DNA of 64,000 bases from Candidatus Proruminimicrobium quisquiliarum (GTDB lineage Bacteria > Elusimicrobiota > Endomicrobiia > Endomicrobiales > Endomicrobiaceae), in NCBI GenBank assembly GCA_018433245.1, contig JAHDRN010000007.1:186001-250000 (forward strand), given 5' to 3'. Below, piece by piece: positions 9,380-18,490 of the stretch; the stretch's first letter is position 1; the number at the start of each line of letters is the position of its first letter. The notes beneath the pieces were generated by a model. It saw only the letters and a program-made list of their open reading frames with translations. It was not told where the DNA came from and ran no database searches. Both the position numbers and the translations under genes were made by a program.

Positions 9380-11299
9380 TTATTTTATCCCCTCTTTTAT
9401 CCAGTTTAACAAACCGCCGGCAAAAATAATTTCTTTCTGTCTGTCGGTAAAATTGTAATTAAGCTTTATATTTTTGCCGTCAATTTTTATTATTAACTCT
9501 TTATTATTTTTAATAATATTTTTTATATCCGAAAATTCTATTTTGTCTCCCAATTTTACTTTATCGTAATCAAGCGGATCGGCAAAAGTAAGAGGTATTA
9601 TTCCGAAATTTATAAGATTTGCAAGATGAATTCTGGCAAAAGATTTTACAAGAACGGCTTTTATCCCCAAATATCTCGGAGCAAGCGCGGCATGTTCTCT
9701 GGAAGAACCCTGTCCGTAATTGTCGGCTCCGATTATAACGCCGTTTGAGGATAATTTTGCCCTTGAAACAAAATCCTTATCAACGCTTGCAAACGTATAT
9801 TCCGATATTGCCGGGAGATTTGATCTCAAAGGAAGAATTTTTGCGCCGGCAGGCAGAATATGATCCGTGGAAATATTATCTCCGACTTTTAAAACAACGT
9901 CAGCTTTTATGGTATCATTCAATTTTTCAAATATCGGAAGAGGTTTTATGTTCGGACCTCTGACAATTTCAACTTTTAAAGAATCTTTTGCAGGCATCTG
10001 AAAATGTCCGTCGTTAACGTAAAATTTCTCCGGCAGTTTTATTTCAGGTTTCTGCTGAAAATATACGCACGGATCTGTTATTTCGCCGGTCAAAGCCGCG
10101 GCAAGCGCGACTTCCGGAGAACAAAGGTAAACCTGGGCGTCTTTTGTTCCGCTTCTGCCTTCAAAATTCCTGTTAAAAGTTCTAAGAGAAACAGCTTTTG
10201 TTTTAGGAGCCTGACCCATACCTATGCACGGGCCGCATGCGCATTCAAGAATTCTTGCACCGGCGTCTATTATGTCAAACAAGTCGCCTGAAGCCGCAAG
10301 CATTGACATAACCTGCCTTGAACCAGGCGAAATTACAAGACTTGTATCCTTACTTATTTTTTTCCCTTTTAAAACTTTTGCGCAAAGCATCATATCCGCA
10401 AGAGAAGAATTTGTGCATGAACCTATTCCGACCTGATCAACTTTTGTTCCTTTGAGTTCTTTTACTTTCTTTACGTTATCAGGACTGTGAGGCATTGCGA
10501 TTAACGGATCTAACGTATTTAAATCTATGTTTATTTCTTCGTCATATTGAGCGTCTTTATCAGCCGCCAGTTCAATCCATACCGTTTCTCTTGATTGTTT
10601 TTTCAGAAAATCTTTCGTTATTTCATCAGACGGAAATATTGTAGTGGTGGCGCCGAGTTCCGTTCCCATATTCGTTATGGTCGCTCTTTCCGGAACAGAT
10701 AAAGTTTTTACGCCTTCTCCGGCGAATTCAAATATTTTTCCTCTTCCGCCTTTAACCGATAATAATCTCAGCAGTTCCAGTATAATATCTTTTGCGCTGA
10801 CCCACGGTCTTAATTTCCCGGTAAGATTTACTTTTACTATTTTAGGCATTGTTATATAAAAAGGCTGGCCGGCCATCGCGCAGGCAACGTCTAAGCCGCC
10901 GGCTCCGAATGAAAGCATTCCTATTCCTCCGCCTGTGGGAGTATGAGAGTCTGATCCTATAAGAGTTTTTCCGGGTATCCCAAATCTTTCAAGATGAACC
11001 TGATGGCATATTCCGGTTCCGGCAGGAGAAAATATGATTCCGTATTTTGCGGCTATAGTCTGTAAAAATTTGTGATCGTCGGCATTTTCAAAACCCGACT
11101 GAAGAGTATTATGGTCTATATAACTGACGGAAAGTTCTGTTTTTACATTCGGAACGCCCATCGCCTCAAACTGCAGATATGCCATTGTTCCAGTAGCGTC
11201 CTGCGTCAACGTCTGGTCTATTTTTAAACCTATTTCCTGCCCGACTTCCATTACGCCCGAAACCAAATGCCGTTTAATAATTTTTTTTGATAAATTCAT
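9380..11299 (-). CDS. acn: Aconitate hydratase
   Basis: A 639-residue aconitase interconverting citrate and isocitrate through a [4Fe-4S] cluster. Cluster ligands are seen in GIGSCTNSS and CACGPCIGMGQAP. The swivel domain near the C-terminus has the substrate-binding GSSREHAALAPRYLG motif. The length fits the short, mitochondrial-like aconitase class rather than the ~900-residue AcnA. I chose ATG 11299 because AAGGA lies at 11311-11307, 7 bases upstream. A longer frame from 11359 would add 20 residues without homology character and has no ribosome site. First gene of the proA-moxR-bat run and divergent from thrC. Confidence 0.94.
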   Translation of the reverse strand: MNLSKKIIKRHLVSGVMEVGQEIGLKIDQTLTQDATGTMAYLQFEAMGVPNVKTELSVSYIDHNTLQSGFENADDHKFLQTIAAKYGIIFSPAGTGICHQVHLERFGIPGKTLIGSDSHTPTGGGIGMLSFGAGGLDVACAMAGQPFYITMPKIVKVNLTGKLRPWVSAKDIILELLRLLSVKGGRGKIFEFAGEGVKTLSVPERATITNMGTELGATTTIFPSDEITKDFLKKQSRETVWIELAADKDAQYDEEINIDLNTLDPLIAMPHSPDNVKKVKELKGTKVDQVGIGSCTNSSLADMMLCAKVLKGKKISKDTSLVISPGSRQVMSMLAASGDLFDIIDAGARILECACGPCIGMGQAPKTKAVSLRTFNRNFEGRSGTKDAQVYLCSPEVALAAALTGEITDPCVYFQQKPEIKLPEKFYVNDGHFQMPAKDSLKVEIVRGPNIKPLPIFEKLNDTIKADVVLKVGDNISTDHILPAGAKILPLRSNLPAISEYTFASVDKDFVSRAKLSSNGVIIGADNYGQGSSREHAALAPRYLGIKAVLVKSFARIHLANLINFGIIPLTFADPLDYDKVKLGDKIEFSDIKNIIKNNKELIIKIDGKNIKLNYNFTDRQKEIIFAGGLLNWIKEGIK

Positions 11300-11390
11300 A
11301 TTTCGATCCTTGTAAAATATTTTTGATATTTTACCAAATTTAAACATTTTTTTCATCATAATAAACCGCTTTTAAAATTACATCCGGAAG

Positions 11391-11410
11391 TTTGACACTT
11401 ATGTGTTAAA
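11391..11410. promoter_or_regulatory. Imperfect palindrome overlapping the thrC -35 box (possible operator)
   Basis: Arms TTTGACAC (11391-11398) and GTGTTAAA (11403-11410) are inverted copies with one mismatch around a 4-base spacer. The left arm contains the whole -35 hexamer of the thrC promoter, so a dimeric repressor bound here would block RNA polymerase. No regulator gene is adjacent. The site could also be a chance feature. Confidence 0.35.
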
Positions 11411-11420
11411 AAGATAAAAT
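11392..11420 (+). promoter_or_regulatory. Sigma-70 type promoter of the thrC operon
   Basis: A perfect -35 TTGACA (11392-11397) is followed by a 17-base spacer and the -10 box TAAAAT (11415-11420, five of six consensus bases). It lies 34 bases before the thrC start, with the ribosome site AGGAAG 5 bases from the ATG. Confidence 0.8.
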
Positions 11421-11454
11421 TTTAAGATAAAAAATTACAAAAAAGGAAGATTTT

Positions 11455-12516
11455 ATGTACACAGGATTAATAGTAAAGTATAAGAAATATTTGCCGGTCA
11501 GCGAAAAAACTCCGGTAATTACTCTGCATGAAGGAAATACTCCGCTTATTCCGGCAAGGAATTTATCGGAAAAGATAGGCTTTCCGGGAACTATATATTT
11601 TAAATATGAAGGATTAAACCCGACAGGTTCTTTTAAAGACAGAGGCATGACCATGGCCGTCTCAAAAGCCGTTGAAGAAGGCAGCAAAGCCGTTATATGC
11701 GCTTCAACCGGAAACACCTCCGCTTCGGCGGCTGCTTATGCGGCAAGAGCCGGTATAAAATGCGTAGTTTTGATACCGGAAGGTAAAATTGCCCTCGGGA
11801 AACTTTCACAGGCCGTAATGCACGGAGCAACAGTTCTTGCAATAGACGGAAATTTTGACGTAGCGCTTGAGCTTGTAAAAGATTTGAGCAAGAATTATCC
11901 TCTTACTCTCGTCAATTCCGTTAACCCTTACAGAATTGAAGGACAAAAAACCGGTTCATTTGAAATTTGCGAGGCGCTTGAACAGGCTCCGGATTATCAG
12001 TTTATGCCTGTAGGCAACGCAGGAAATATAACTGCTTACTGGAAAGGATATAAAGAATATAATTCATTGTTTCCCGAAAAATATAAACTGCCTAAAATAA
12101 TGGGATTTCAGGCTGAAGGTTCGGCTCCCATAGTAAAAGGACATCCTATAGAAAAACCTGAAACGCTTGCTACGGCTATCAGAATAGGAAATCCAGCTTC
12201 ATGGAAAACGGCAGTTGAAGCCAGAGACGAATCAAAAGGAGTAATAGACATTGTAAGTGACGAAGATATAATTGAAGCTTATAAAATGATTGCTTCAAAC
12301 GAAGGCGTTTTTGCCGAACCGGCTTCTGCCGCCTCTTTTGCGGGACTGTTAAAATATACAAGAAAAGGATATTTTAATAATCAAAAAAATATAAAAGCCG
12401 TATGTATTTTGACGGGACACGGATTAAAAGATCCGGACAGAGCTGTCATCTGCTCGCAAAAACCTCATCAGGTCAAAGCAAACATGCAGGATATAATAAA
12501 AGCAATAGGATTATAG
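11455..12516 (+). CDS. thrC: Threonine synthase
   Basis: Converts O-phosphohomoserine to threonine using PLP. The 353-residue protein has the PLP lysine K61 in [11 protein letters not shown], the [17 protein letters not shown] loop that binds the cofactor phosphate region, and [17 protein letters not shown]. The length matches the short, archaeal/Gram-positive-like threonine synthase class rather than the ~430-residue E. coli type. It is the first gene after a strong promoter and has a good ribosome site (AGGAAG). The following DUF3467 gene starts 8 bases downstream. Confidence 0.95.
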   Translation: MYTGLIVKYKKYLPVSEKTPVITLHEGNTPLIPARNLSEKIGFPGTIYFKYEGLNPTGSFKDRGMTMAVSKAVEEGSKAVICASTGNTSASAAAYAARAGIKCVVLIPEGKIALGKLSQAVMHGATVLAIDGNFDVALELVKDLSKNYPLTLVNSVNPYRIEGQKTGSFEICEALEQAPDYQFMPVGNAGNITAYWKGYKEYNSLFPEKYKLPKIMGFQAEGSAPIVKGHPIEKPETLATAIRIGNPASWKTAVEARDESKGVIDIVSDEDIIEAYKMIASNEGVFAEPASAASFAGLLKYTRKGYFNNQKNIKAVCILTGHGLKDPDRAVICSQKPHQVKANMQDIIKAIGL

Positions 12517-12524
12517 GAGATTTT

Positions 12525-12821
12525 ATGGCTGAAGAATTGAAAAAACAGGAAATAAAAATTGAAATAGACGAGCAAACGGCAAACGGAACTTATTCAAATT
12601 CGGCATTGATAGCTCATTCTGAAACAGAGTTTATTATAGATTTTATCTTTGTCCAACCTCAAAATGCCAAGGCAAAAGTAAGAAGCAGAATCCTTTTATC
12701 GCCTCTGCACGCAAAAAGACTGTCGGAAGCTCTTAAAGAAAATATTATGAAATATGAAATGAGATTTGGGCAGGTAAAAAATCCGGTTGTATCGCAGGAA
12801 AAATCGGAATTTTACAATTAG
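12525..12821 (+). CDS. DUF3467 family small protein
   Basis: A 98-residue protein with the DUF3467 pattern: YSNSALIAHSETEFIIDF near the N-terminus, then RILLSPLHAKRLSEALKENI. The family is of unknown function and widespread in bacteria. ATG 12525 is preceded by AGGAGA at 12515-12520 (4-base gap), which favours it over an upstream frame extension from 12402 that overlaps thrC. It sits between thrC and cinA in the same operon. No membrane segment or catalytic motif is visible. Confidence 0.85.
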   Translation: MAEELKKQEIKIEIDEQTANGTYSNSALIAHSETEFIIDFIFVQPQNAKAKVRSRILLSPLHAKRLSEALKENIMKYEMRFGQVKNPVVSQEKSEFYN

Positions 12822-12828
12822 GGTTAAA

Positions 12829-14127
12829 ATGAAAATTGAACTTATATGTACCGGTTCTGAGTTATTAACCGGCAAATTAAACACAAACGCGTCGTTTATA
12901 GGTCAAAAACTGGCCTTACTCGGTTTGGATTTGTCGCTGATAACAACAGTGTCCGACAGAAAACAGGAATTATCGGAAGTATTAAAACTGGCAAAAGAAA
13001 GAAGTTCGGTAATAATAATAACAGGCGGTCTCGGTCCGACATTTGACGACATAACCGTAGAAACGGTAGCCGATATTCTGAAATTGAAAACGTACAAGGA
13101 CGATAATGTCATTAAATCAATAGCTCTGTATTTTGAAAAACGCGGAATTATTCCCTCGCAAAACAACGAAAGACAGTCTTACGTAATAAAAAATGCAAAA
13201 GTTTTGGAAAACAGATTCGGCACGGCTCCGGGAGAAATGCTGCATTTTGAATATTTAAAAGAAGACGGTAAAAAAATAAGAAAAACAATATTTTTGCTGC
13301 CGGGGCCTCCGAGAGAAATGCAGCCTATGTTTGACGAGAATCTGATGCCTTTTTTTAAAAGCTACCAAACAGTTATGAAAAAAACTTTCGTTCTTCATGT
13401 ATGCGATATGCCGGAATCTTTGGTGGATGAAAAAATAAAACCCGTTCTTAATATTTACCGTGACAATAAAGACGTTGAATTTGCAATACTCGCCCATCAG
13501 TTTATTATTACGGTAAAAGCATTTGTTAAAGGCGAGGACGAGATGCTTATTGACGAAACAATAACAAACATAAAAGGCGAATTCATTAATATTCTCGGCG
13601 AAAATATTTTTGGTTACGATAATGAAACGATCGAAAGTTCAGTGCATAAACTGTTAATTGAAAATAAAAAAACTCTTTCAACCGCCGAATCGTGTACCGG
13701 CGGACTAATAGCAAGCAAATTAATATCAATACCCGGCAGTTCAATATGCATAAAAGAAGGATTAATTACATATTCAAACGAATCAAAAATAAGTTTACTC
13801 GGAGTTAAAAAAGAAACTATTGACGAATTCGGCGCAGTAAGCGAACAAGTCGCAAAAGAAATGCTTGAAGGCGTGCTGAATTTATCAAAATCAGACTGCG
13901 GTATCTCTATAACCGGCATTGCAGGTCCTTCCGGAGCAACCGGGACAAAACCGGTAGGACTGGTTTATATAGGAACCGGCTGCGGAGGCGAATCTGAAAT
14001 TTCAAAATATATTTTTACCGGAACAAGAACCGATATTATAGAAAAAGCCTCAAACGTAGCGTTGAATTTACTTAGAGTCAAATTATTAAATTTAAAAAAT
14101 AAAACAAAAAAGAAAAAGGACAAATAA
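12829..14127 (+). CDS. cinA: CinA family protein (NMN amidohydrolase/competence-damage type)
   Basis: The 432-residue protein has the two classic domains: an N-terminal molybdopterin-binding-like domain (about 1-170, ICTGSELLTGKLNTN and TGGLGPTFDD) and a C-terminal CinA domain (about 275-425, STAESCTGGLIASKLISIPG and GIAGPSGATGTKPVGLVY). The C-terminal domain of this family deamidates nicotinamide mononucleotide, and the N-terminal one has ADP-ribose pyrophosphatase activity in characterised members. ATG 12829 follows the DUF3467 stop by 7 bases. An upstream start at 12787 would overlap that gene and add non-conserved residues. The stop overlaps the ruvX start (TAATG). Confidence 0.94.
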   Translation: MKIELICTGSELLTGKLNTNASFIGQKLALLGLDLSLITTVSDRKQELSEVLKLAKERSSVIIITGGLGPTFDDITVETVADILKLKTYKDDNVIKSIALYFEKRGIIPSQNNERQSYVIKNAKVLENRFGTAPGEMLHFEYLKEDGKKIRKTIFLLPGPPREMQPMFDENLMPFFKSYQTVMKKTFVLHVCDMPESLVDEKIKPVLNIYRDNKDVEFAILAHQFIITVKAFVKGEDEMLIDETITNIKGEFINILGENIFGYDNETIESSVHKLLIENKKTLSTAESCTGGLIASKLISIPGSSICIKEGLITYSNESKISLLGVKKETIDEFGAVSEQVAKEMLEGVLNLSKSDCGISITGIAGPSGATGTKPVGLVYIGTGCGGESEISKYIFTGTRTDIIEKASNVALNLLRVKLLNLKNKTKKKKDK

Positions 14128-14552
14128 TGGGCAGAATACTGGGCATAGATTACGGTAAAAAAAGAATAGGACTTGCCTTATCCGACATAATGGGTATAGT
14201 CGCGCAGCCTTTTAACGTCATTGAAAGCAAAGGGATTAAAAATGACGTTTTGTCCGTTTTGCAAATATCAAAAGAAAATAATGTTTCCTGCATAGTTATA
14301 GGCCTGCCGGTAAGGCTTGACACAAGCGAAGGAGAAATGACGGAATTCACAAAAGAATTTATAGAAGAACTTAAAAAACAGGCGAACGGCATAAAAATAG
14401 ATTCAATAGACGAAAGGCTGTCAACTCTTCAGGCTGAACGAATGCTGACCGAAGAAGCAAACGTATCAAGAGAAAAAAGAAAAAATATAAGAGATAAAAT
14501 AGCCGCAACTTTTATTTTGCAGACATACTTGGATATAAACACGGCTTGCTAA
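14127..14552 (+). CDS. ruvX: Putative pre-16S rRNA nuclease/Holliday junction resolvase YqgF
   Basis: A 141-residue RNase H-fold nuclease of the YqgF/RuvX family. GIDYGKKRIGLALSD at the N-terminus carries the first catalytic aspartate. IGLPVRLD and SIDERLSTLQAERML follow in the expected order, with a C-terminal D near DKIAATFIL. E. coli YqgF processes the 5' end of 16S rRNA. Its start overlaps the cinA stop by one base, suggesting coupled translation. Confidence 0.94.
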   Translation: MGRILGIDYGKKRIGLALSDIMGIVAQPFNVIESKGIKNDVLSVLQISKENNVSCIVIGLPVRLDTSEGEMTEFTKEFIEELKKQANGIKIDSIDERLSTLQAERMLTEEANVSREKRKNIRDKIAATFILQTYLDINTAC

Positions 14553-14557
14553 ATTGT

Positions 14558-15055
14558 ATGGAATACATAATTGACGGGTACAATGTTATAAAAAATGATA
14601 AATATGCTCATTTGTTTGAGACAACAACTCTGGAAAAATCCAGAAATAATTTATTAAATTTTATTTATTCAAACCGGCCTCAGGGCGAAAATCCCGTAAC
14701 AATAGTATTTGACTGCAGAAACAAAAATCCGTATGAATTCGACGGATATAATATCTCAAATATAATAGGAATGCGGATAATTTTCAGTGACGGCCAAATG
14801 CGCGCTGACGATGTGATAGTAGAACTTGTTGAAAATTCAAAAAATCCGGCCGATATAACTGTGGTTACAAATGACAAAGGCATAAAAAGAAGAATAGGCG
14901 GAAGTTGCGCAAAAATAAGCTCGGTTGAAGATTTTATAATTAAAGGGTTAAAAAAAAACATAAAAAAACCGGATAATACCGCCAAAATGGCGGAAAAAGA
15001 CACTAATGACCGGATAAATAAAGAGTTTGCGGAAAAATGGTTAAACAAAAAATAA
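14558..15055 (+). CDS. NYN-domain ribonuclease-like protein (YacP/Rae1 family)
   Basis: A 165-residue protein with a PIN-like NYN fold: YIIDGYNVIKND at the start (first acidic residue), IVFDCRN in the middle, RADDVIVELVENS and ITVVTNDKGI further on. These acidic residues match the metal site of the YacP family, whose Bacillus member Rae1 cleaves mRNA on the ribosome. ATG 14558 was chosen over TTG 14546, which overlaps ruvX. The gene ends inside mltG (19-base overlap). Confidence 0.88.
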   Translation: MEYIIDGYNVIKNDKYAHLFETTTLEKSRNNLLNFIYSNRPQGENPVTIVFDCRNKNPYEFDGYNISNIIGMRIIFSDGQMRADDVIVELVENSKNPADITVVTNDKGIKRRIGGSCAKISSVEDFIIKGLKKNIKKPDNTAKMAEKDTNDRINKEFAEKWLNKK

Positions 15056-16008
15056 CTTCATTTATTATAATGTTTGCACTATCATTAAATTTGTTTTCAT
15101 GTTCAAACGAAAACGAAACCATTGAAATATTTTTTCAGAAAGGAATATCTCCGAAATCAATGGCAGTCAAATTGAAAGAAGCCGATTTGATACAATCAAC
15201 GGGGGTATTTGTCGCAATAGTAAAATTATTCGGATGGTCAAAAGAACTTAAAGCCGGAAGATACGAATTTAATAAAAAAGACGGTATTTTAAAAATATTA
15301 AAAAAAATAAAAAACGGTCAGAGCTTAAACGTAAAAATAACAATTCCCGAAGGATTCGACATTGACAAAATAGGCAAATTACTGGAAGATAAATATATAG
15401 GCAGCCGCATTGTTTTTGTCGAAACGGCAAAAAAGCAAAATATGGAAGGTTTTCTTCTTCCTGAAACTTACTTCATAGATCCTGCGGCGACGGAAAAAGA
15501 CATCATTAAAATAATGAATGATGAATTTAACAAATTCTGGACAAAAAAATTAGAAATAAGAGCAGAAGAACTTAATATGACAAAAAAAGATATAATAACT
15601 TTGGCGTCGATTGTTGAAAAAGAAGCCGTATCCGCAAACGAAAGACCGGTAATAGCAGGTATTTTTTACAACAGACTTGCAAAAAAAATGAGACTTGAAT
15701 CATGTTCAACCGTTTTATATGCTATGGGAATAAATAAAGAACGTCTTACGTTTGACGATTTGAAATTTAATTCGCCGTATAATACGTATAAACATGCCGG
15801 ACTTCCTCCGGGCCCTATATGCAATCCGGGAAAAGAAACGATTATGTCGGTATTGTTTCCGAAAAAAACGTCTTATTTGTATTTTGTTTCAAAGGGAGAC
15901 GGAACACATTTGTTCGCGACTACTTTAAATGAGCACGTTAGTCAAAAAAATGATACAAAAAAAATGATAAAGAAGGCAAAAAATGAAAAAAAGAAAAGTT
16001 TATCTTGA
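15037..16008 (+). CDS. mltG: Endolytic murein transglycosylase MltG (lipoprotein form)
   Basis: The 323-residue protein cleaves nascent glycan strands and so sets their length. The N-terminus is basic then hydrophobic and ends in a lipobox-like LFSC with Cys22, so it is probably an acylated lipoprotein rather than the usual membrane-anchored form. A LysM-like part follows. The YceG catalytic block has LASIVEKEA (catalytic glutamate), VIAGIFYNRL, and SPYNTYKHAGLPPGPICNPG. The start lies inside the preceding gene and the stop overlaps the next gene by 26 bases. Confidence 0.93.
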   Translation: MVKQKITSFIIMFALSLNLFSCSNENETIEIFFQKGISPKSMAVKLKEADLIQSTGVFVAIVKLFGWSKELKAGRYEFNKKDGILKILKKIKNGQSLNVKITIPEGFDIDKIGKLLEDKYIGSRIVFVETAKKQNMEGFLLPETYFIDPAATEKDIIKIMNDEFNKFWTKKLEIRAEELNMTKKDIITLASIVEKEAVSANERPVIAGIFYNRLAKKMRLESCSTVLYAMGINKERLTFDDLKFNSPYNTYKHAGLPPGPICNPGKETIMSVLFPKKTSYLYFVSKGDGTHLFATTLNEHVSQKNDTKKMIKKAKNEKKKSLS

Positions 16009-17173
16009 TAACAGCGCAACAACTTATACGAGAAAAGAAGCCGTAGATGCGATGATGCCTTATTTTTACGATATTTACGGCAATGCTTCTTCGGTTCATA
16101 AATTCGGTCAGGATGCTAAAAACGCTCTCACTGACGCACGAATTAAATTCGCCGAACTTATAAATGCACAGTATCCCGATGAAATAATTTTTACAAGCTG
16201 CGGAACCGAATCGGACAACATGGCCATCATGGGTGTTTTAAAATCATCCGAAGGAAAACATATTATAATAAGTTCTATAGAACATCACGCCGTTCTTCAT
16301 ACATGCGGATATCTTGAAAAAAACGGTTATAAGGTAGATTATATTCCTGTTGATTCATCAGGAAAAGTCATGCTTAACGTATTAAAAGAAAAAATAACGG
16401 ATGAAACCGCCGTTATAAGCATAATGCACGCAAACAACGAAATAGGAGTTATTGAACCTATAGAAGAAATTTCGCAAATAGTATCAGAATGCAATAAAAA
16501 CAGAAAATTTCCCGTAATTTTTCATACGGACGCAGTACAAACAGCCGGCAAAATAAAACTAGACGTTCAAAAACTCGGAGTTGATTTGCTGTCCGTATCG
16601 GCACATAAATTTTACGGTCCCAAAGGAATAGGTATTTTATACGTAAAAAAAGGAACAAAAATATCTCCTATTCTTCACGGCGGCCATCATGAACACGGAT
16701 TAAAACCCGGCACGGAAAACATTGCAAGCATCATAGGCATGACAAAAGCTCTTGAACTTGCAAACGGAGAAATTGAAAAGGAAAATCAAAAATACAATAA
16801 ACTAAGAGAAAAATTAAAAAACGGAATTATTGCAAAGATTCCCCAATCAATAATAAATACCGATTTTTCAAATTCAGTGCCGAATGTGCTCAATGTAAGT
16901 TTTAAGTCGATAGAGGGTGAATCTCTTCTTTTAATGCTTGATATGGAAGGAATAGCCGTGTCAACCGGTTCGGCATGTGCATCAGGTTCAACAGAACCGT
17001 CTCATGTTTTGCAGGCGATAGGACTTGATCCTGTTACCGCTCAGGGCGCGATAAGATTTTCTCTCGGCAAACAAAATACCGAAGAAGATATTGACTACGT
17101 TCTTGAAGTTCTTCCTAAAATGGTTGAAAAAGTAAGAAAAATGTCTCCGGTATGGAATAACAGGCAGGATTGA
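15983..17173 (+). CDS. iscS: Cysteine desulfurase (IscS/NifS type)
   Basis: A PLP enzyme of 396 residues that takes sulfur from cysteine. Visible are LDNSATTYT at the N-terminus, SIEHHAVLHTC, HTDAVQTAGK, the PLP lysine in SAHKFYGPKG, and the flexible Cys loop STGSACASGS. Its position directly before mnmA (stop and start regions only 2 bases apart) suggests that it supplies sulfur for tRNA 2-thiouridine. It may also serve Fe-S assembly, since no isc or suf scaffold genes are in the window. Confidence 0.95.
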   Translation: MKKRKVYLDNSATTYTRKEAVDAMMPYFYDIYGNASSVHKFGQDAKNALTDARIKFAELINAQYPDEIIFTSCGTESDNMAIMGVLKSSEGKHIIISSIEHHAVLHTCGYLEKNGYKVDYIPVDSSGKVMLNVLKEKITDETAVISIMHANNEIGVIEPIEEISQIVSECNKNRKFPVIFHTDAVQTAGKIKLDVQKLGVDLLSVSAHKFYGPKGIGILYVKKGTKISPILHGGHHEHGLKPGTENIASIIGMTKALELANGEIEKENQKYNKLREKLKNGIIAKIPQSIINTDFSNSVPNVLNVSFKSIEGESLLLMLDMEGIAVSTGSACASGSTEPSHVLQAIGLDPVTAQGAIRFSLGKQNTEEDIDYVLEVLPKMVEKVRKMSPVWNNRQD

Positions 17174-17175
17174 CG

Positions 17176-18207
17176 ATGAAAGTTACGGTTGCTATGTCCG
17201 GAGGAGTAGATTCCTCGGTATGCGCTTACATTCTTAAAGAACAGGGTTTTGACGTTTCCGGAATAACATTAAATCTTTATAAACCAAATTCCCCTTCATG
17301 CGGATCTTTACAAAACATAAAAGACGCGAAAAATGTCTGCGATATGTTGGGGATTAAACACGAAGTCATTGACATGCAGAATGATTTTGCAAAAGAAATA
17401 ATAGATAACTTTACCGGCTCTTATATGTCGGCAAAAACTCCAAATCCCTGCATACTCTGCAATGAAAAAATAAAACTCGGATTGTTGCTGGAACACACGA
17501 AAAAAAACGGCATAGATTATCTGGCAACCGGACATTATGCGGCTATAGAGAAAACCGCAGGCGAATTTAAATTAAAAATTCCTAAAGACAAATCCAAAGA
17601 CCAGACTTATTTTTTATACAGGCTGTCGCAGAAAAAACTCTCACAACTGCTTTTCCCCCTCGGAGATTACACTAAGAATGAAATAAGAAACATTGCGGCA
17701 AAGGCAAAACTTGAAGTCGCAAAAAAACCGGACAGTCAGGAAATATGTTTTATAAATACGACATACGGGGATTTTCTTGAAAAAAACATAAAAGATTTTC
17801 AAAAAAGAGTGCTGCCGGGTTTAATAGTCGACAGTAAAGGCAAAAAACTCGGACGTCATAAAGGACTTATTTATTATACAATAGGGCAAAGAAGCGGCTT
17901 GGGAATAACAACTCCCGAACCGGTATATGTTTTAAGGCTTGACGTTGCTACCAATACGGTTGTAGTCGGGCCAAAAAAAGAAATTTATTCAAGAACCGCG
18001 CAGATAACAGACATTAATTTTATATCGGATAAACACAGCAAAGAATTCAGGGCATACGTAAAAATAAGAAGAATGCACGAACCCGCTCTTGCAACCGTAA
18101 ATAATGATATAATACTGTTTGACCAGCCGCAGGCTTCCATAACGCCCGGGCAGTCGGCTGTTTTTTATGACGGAGATTATGTTCTCGGCGGAGGATTTAT
18201 AGAATGA
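17176..18207 (+). CDS. mnmA: tRNA-uridine 2-sulfurtransferase MnmA
   Basis: Thiolates U34 of Lys, Glu and Gln tRNAs. The 343-residue protein has the PP-loop MSGGVDSSV, the first catalytic cysteine in TPNPCILCNEKIKLG, TGHYAAIE, KDQTYFLYRL and the second catalytic cysteine in DSQEICFI. The C-terminal beta-barrel follows. I use ATG 17176 rather than TTG 17170, which overlaps the desulfurase. Its end overlaps the ftsB-like start (ATGA). Confidence 0.96.
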   Translation: MKVTVAMSGGVDSSVCAYILKEQGFDVSGITLNLYKPNSPSCGSLQNIKDAKNVCDMLGIKHEVIDMQNDFAKEIIDNFTGSYMSAKTPNPCILCNEKIKLGLLLEHTKKNGIDYLATGHYAAIEKTAGEFKLKIPKDKSKDQTYFLYRLSQKKLSQLLFPLGDYTKNEIRNIAAKAKLEVAKKPDSQEICFINTTYGDFLEKNIKDFQKRVLPGLIVDSKGKKLGRHKGLIYYTIGQRSGLGITTPEPVYVLRLDVATNTVVVGPKKEIYSRTAQITDINFISDKHSKEFRAYVKIRRMHEPALATVNNDIILFDQPQASITPGQSAVFYDGDYVLGGGFIE

Positions 18208-18473
18208 TGAAATATTTTAAGATAAGATATTCTGTTCCGGCTATAGCAGTTTTATTTCTGTTATTTAACGGCATCGCATTAAAGATATATTCAAACTACA
18301 AAGAAAAATGCCATCTTATTTCAAAAATACAGTCGCTTAAACAGGAAAATGAAAAATATAAAAAAAGCCTGTATTATTTAGAAACGAAAAACTCTTATTT
18401 GGAAATAATGGTAAAATCTGAATTAGGAGTTATCGCCGAAGGTGAAATCGAATACAGATTCATAAAATCATAA
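18204..18473 (+). CDS. ftsB: FtsB/DivIC-like septum formation initiator
   Basis: An 89-residue bitopic protein with one N-terminal membrane helix (about 9-30), a coiled coil (about 33-66, SKIQSLKQENEKYKKSL) and a short tail ending EGEIEYRFIK, the usual end of the DivIC/FtsB family. It would act in the divisome with FtsL and FtsQ. The start overlaps the mnmA stop by 4 bases; a second ATG three bases on is possible. Confidence 0.8.
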   Translation: MMKYFKIRYSVPAIAVLFLLFNGIALKIYSNYKEKCHLISKIQSLKQENEKYKKSLYYLETKNSYLEIMVKSELGVIAEGEIEYRFIKS

Positions 18474-18490
18474 AATTAAGGGTTCAATAA

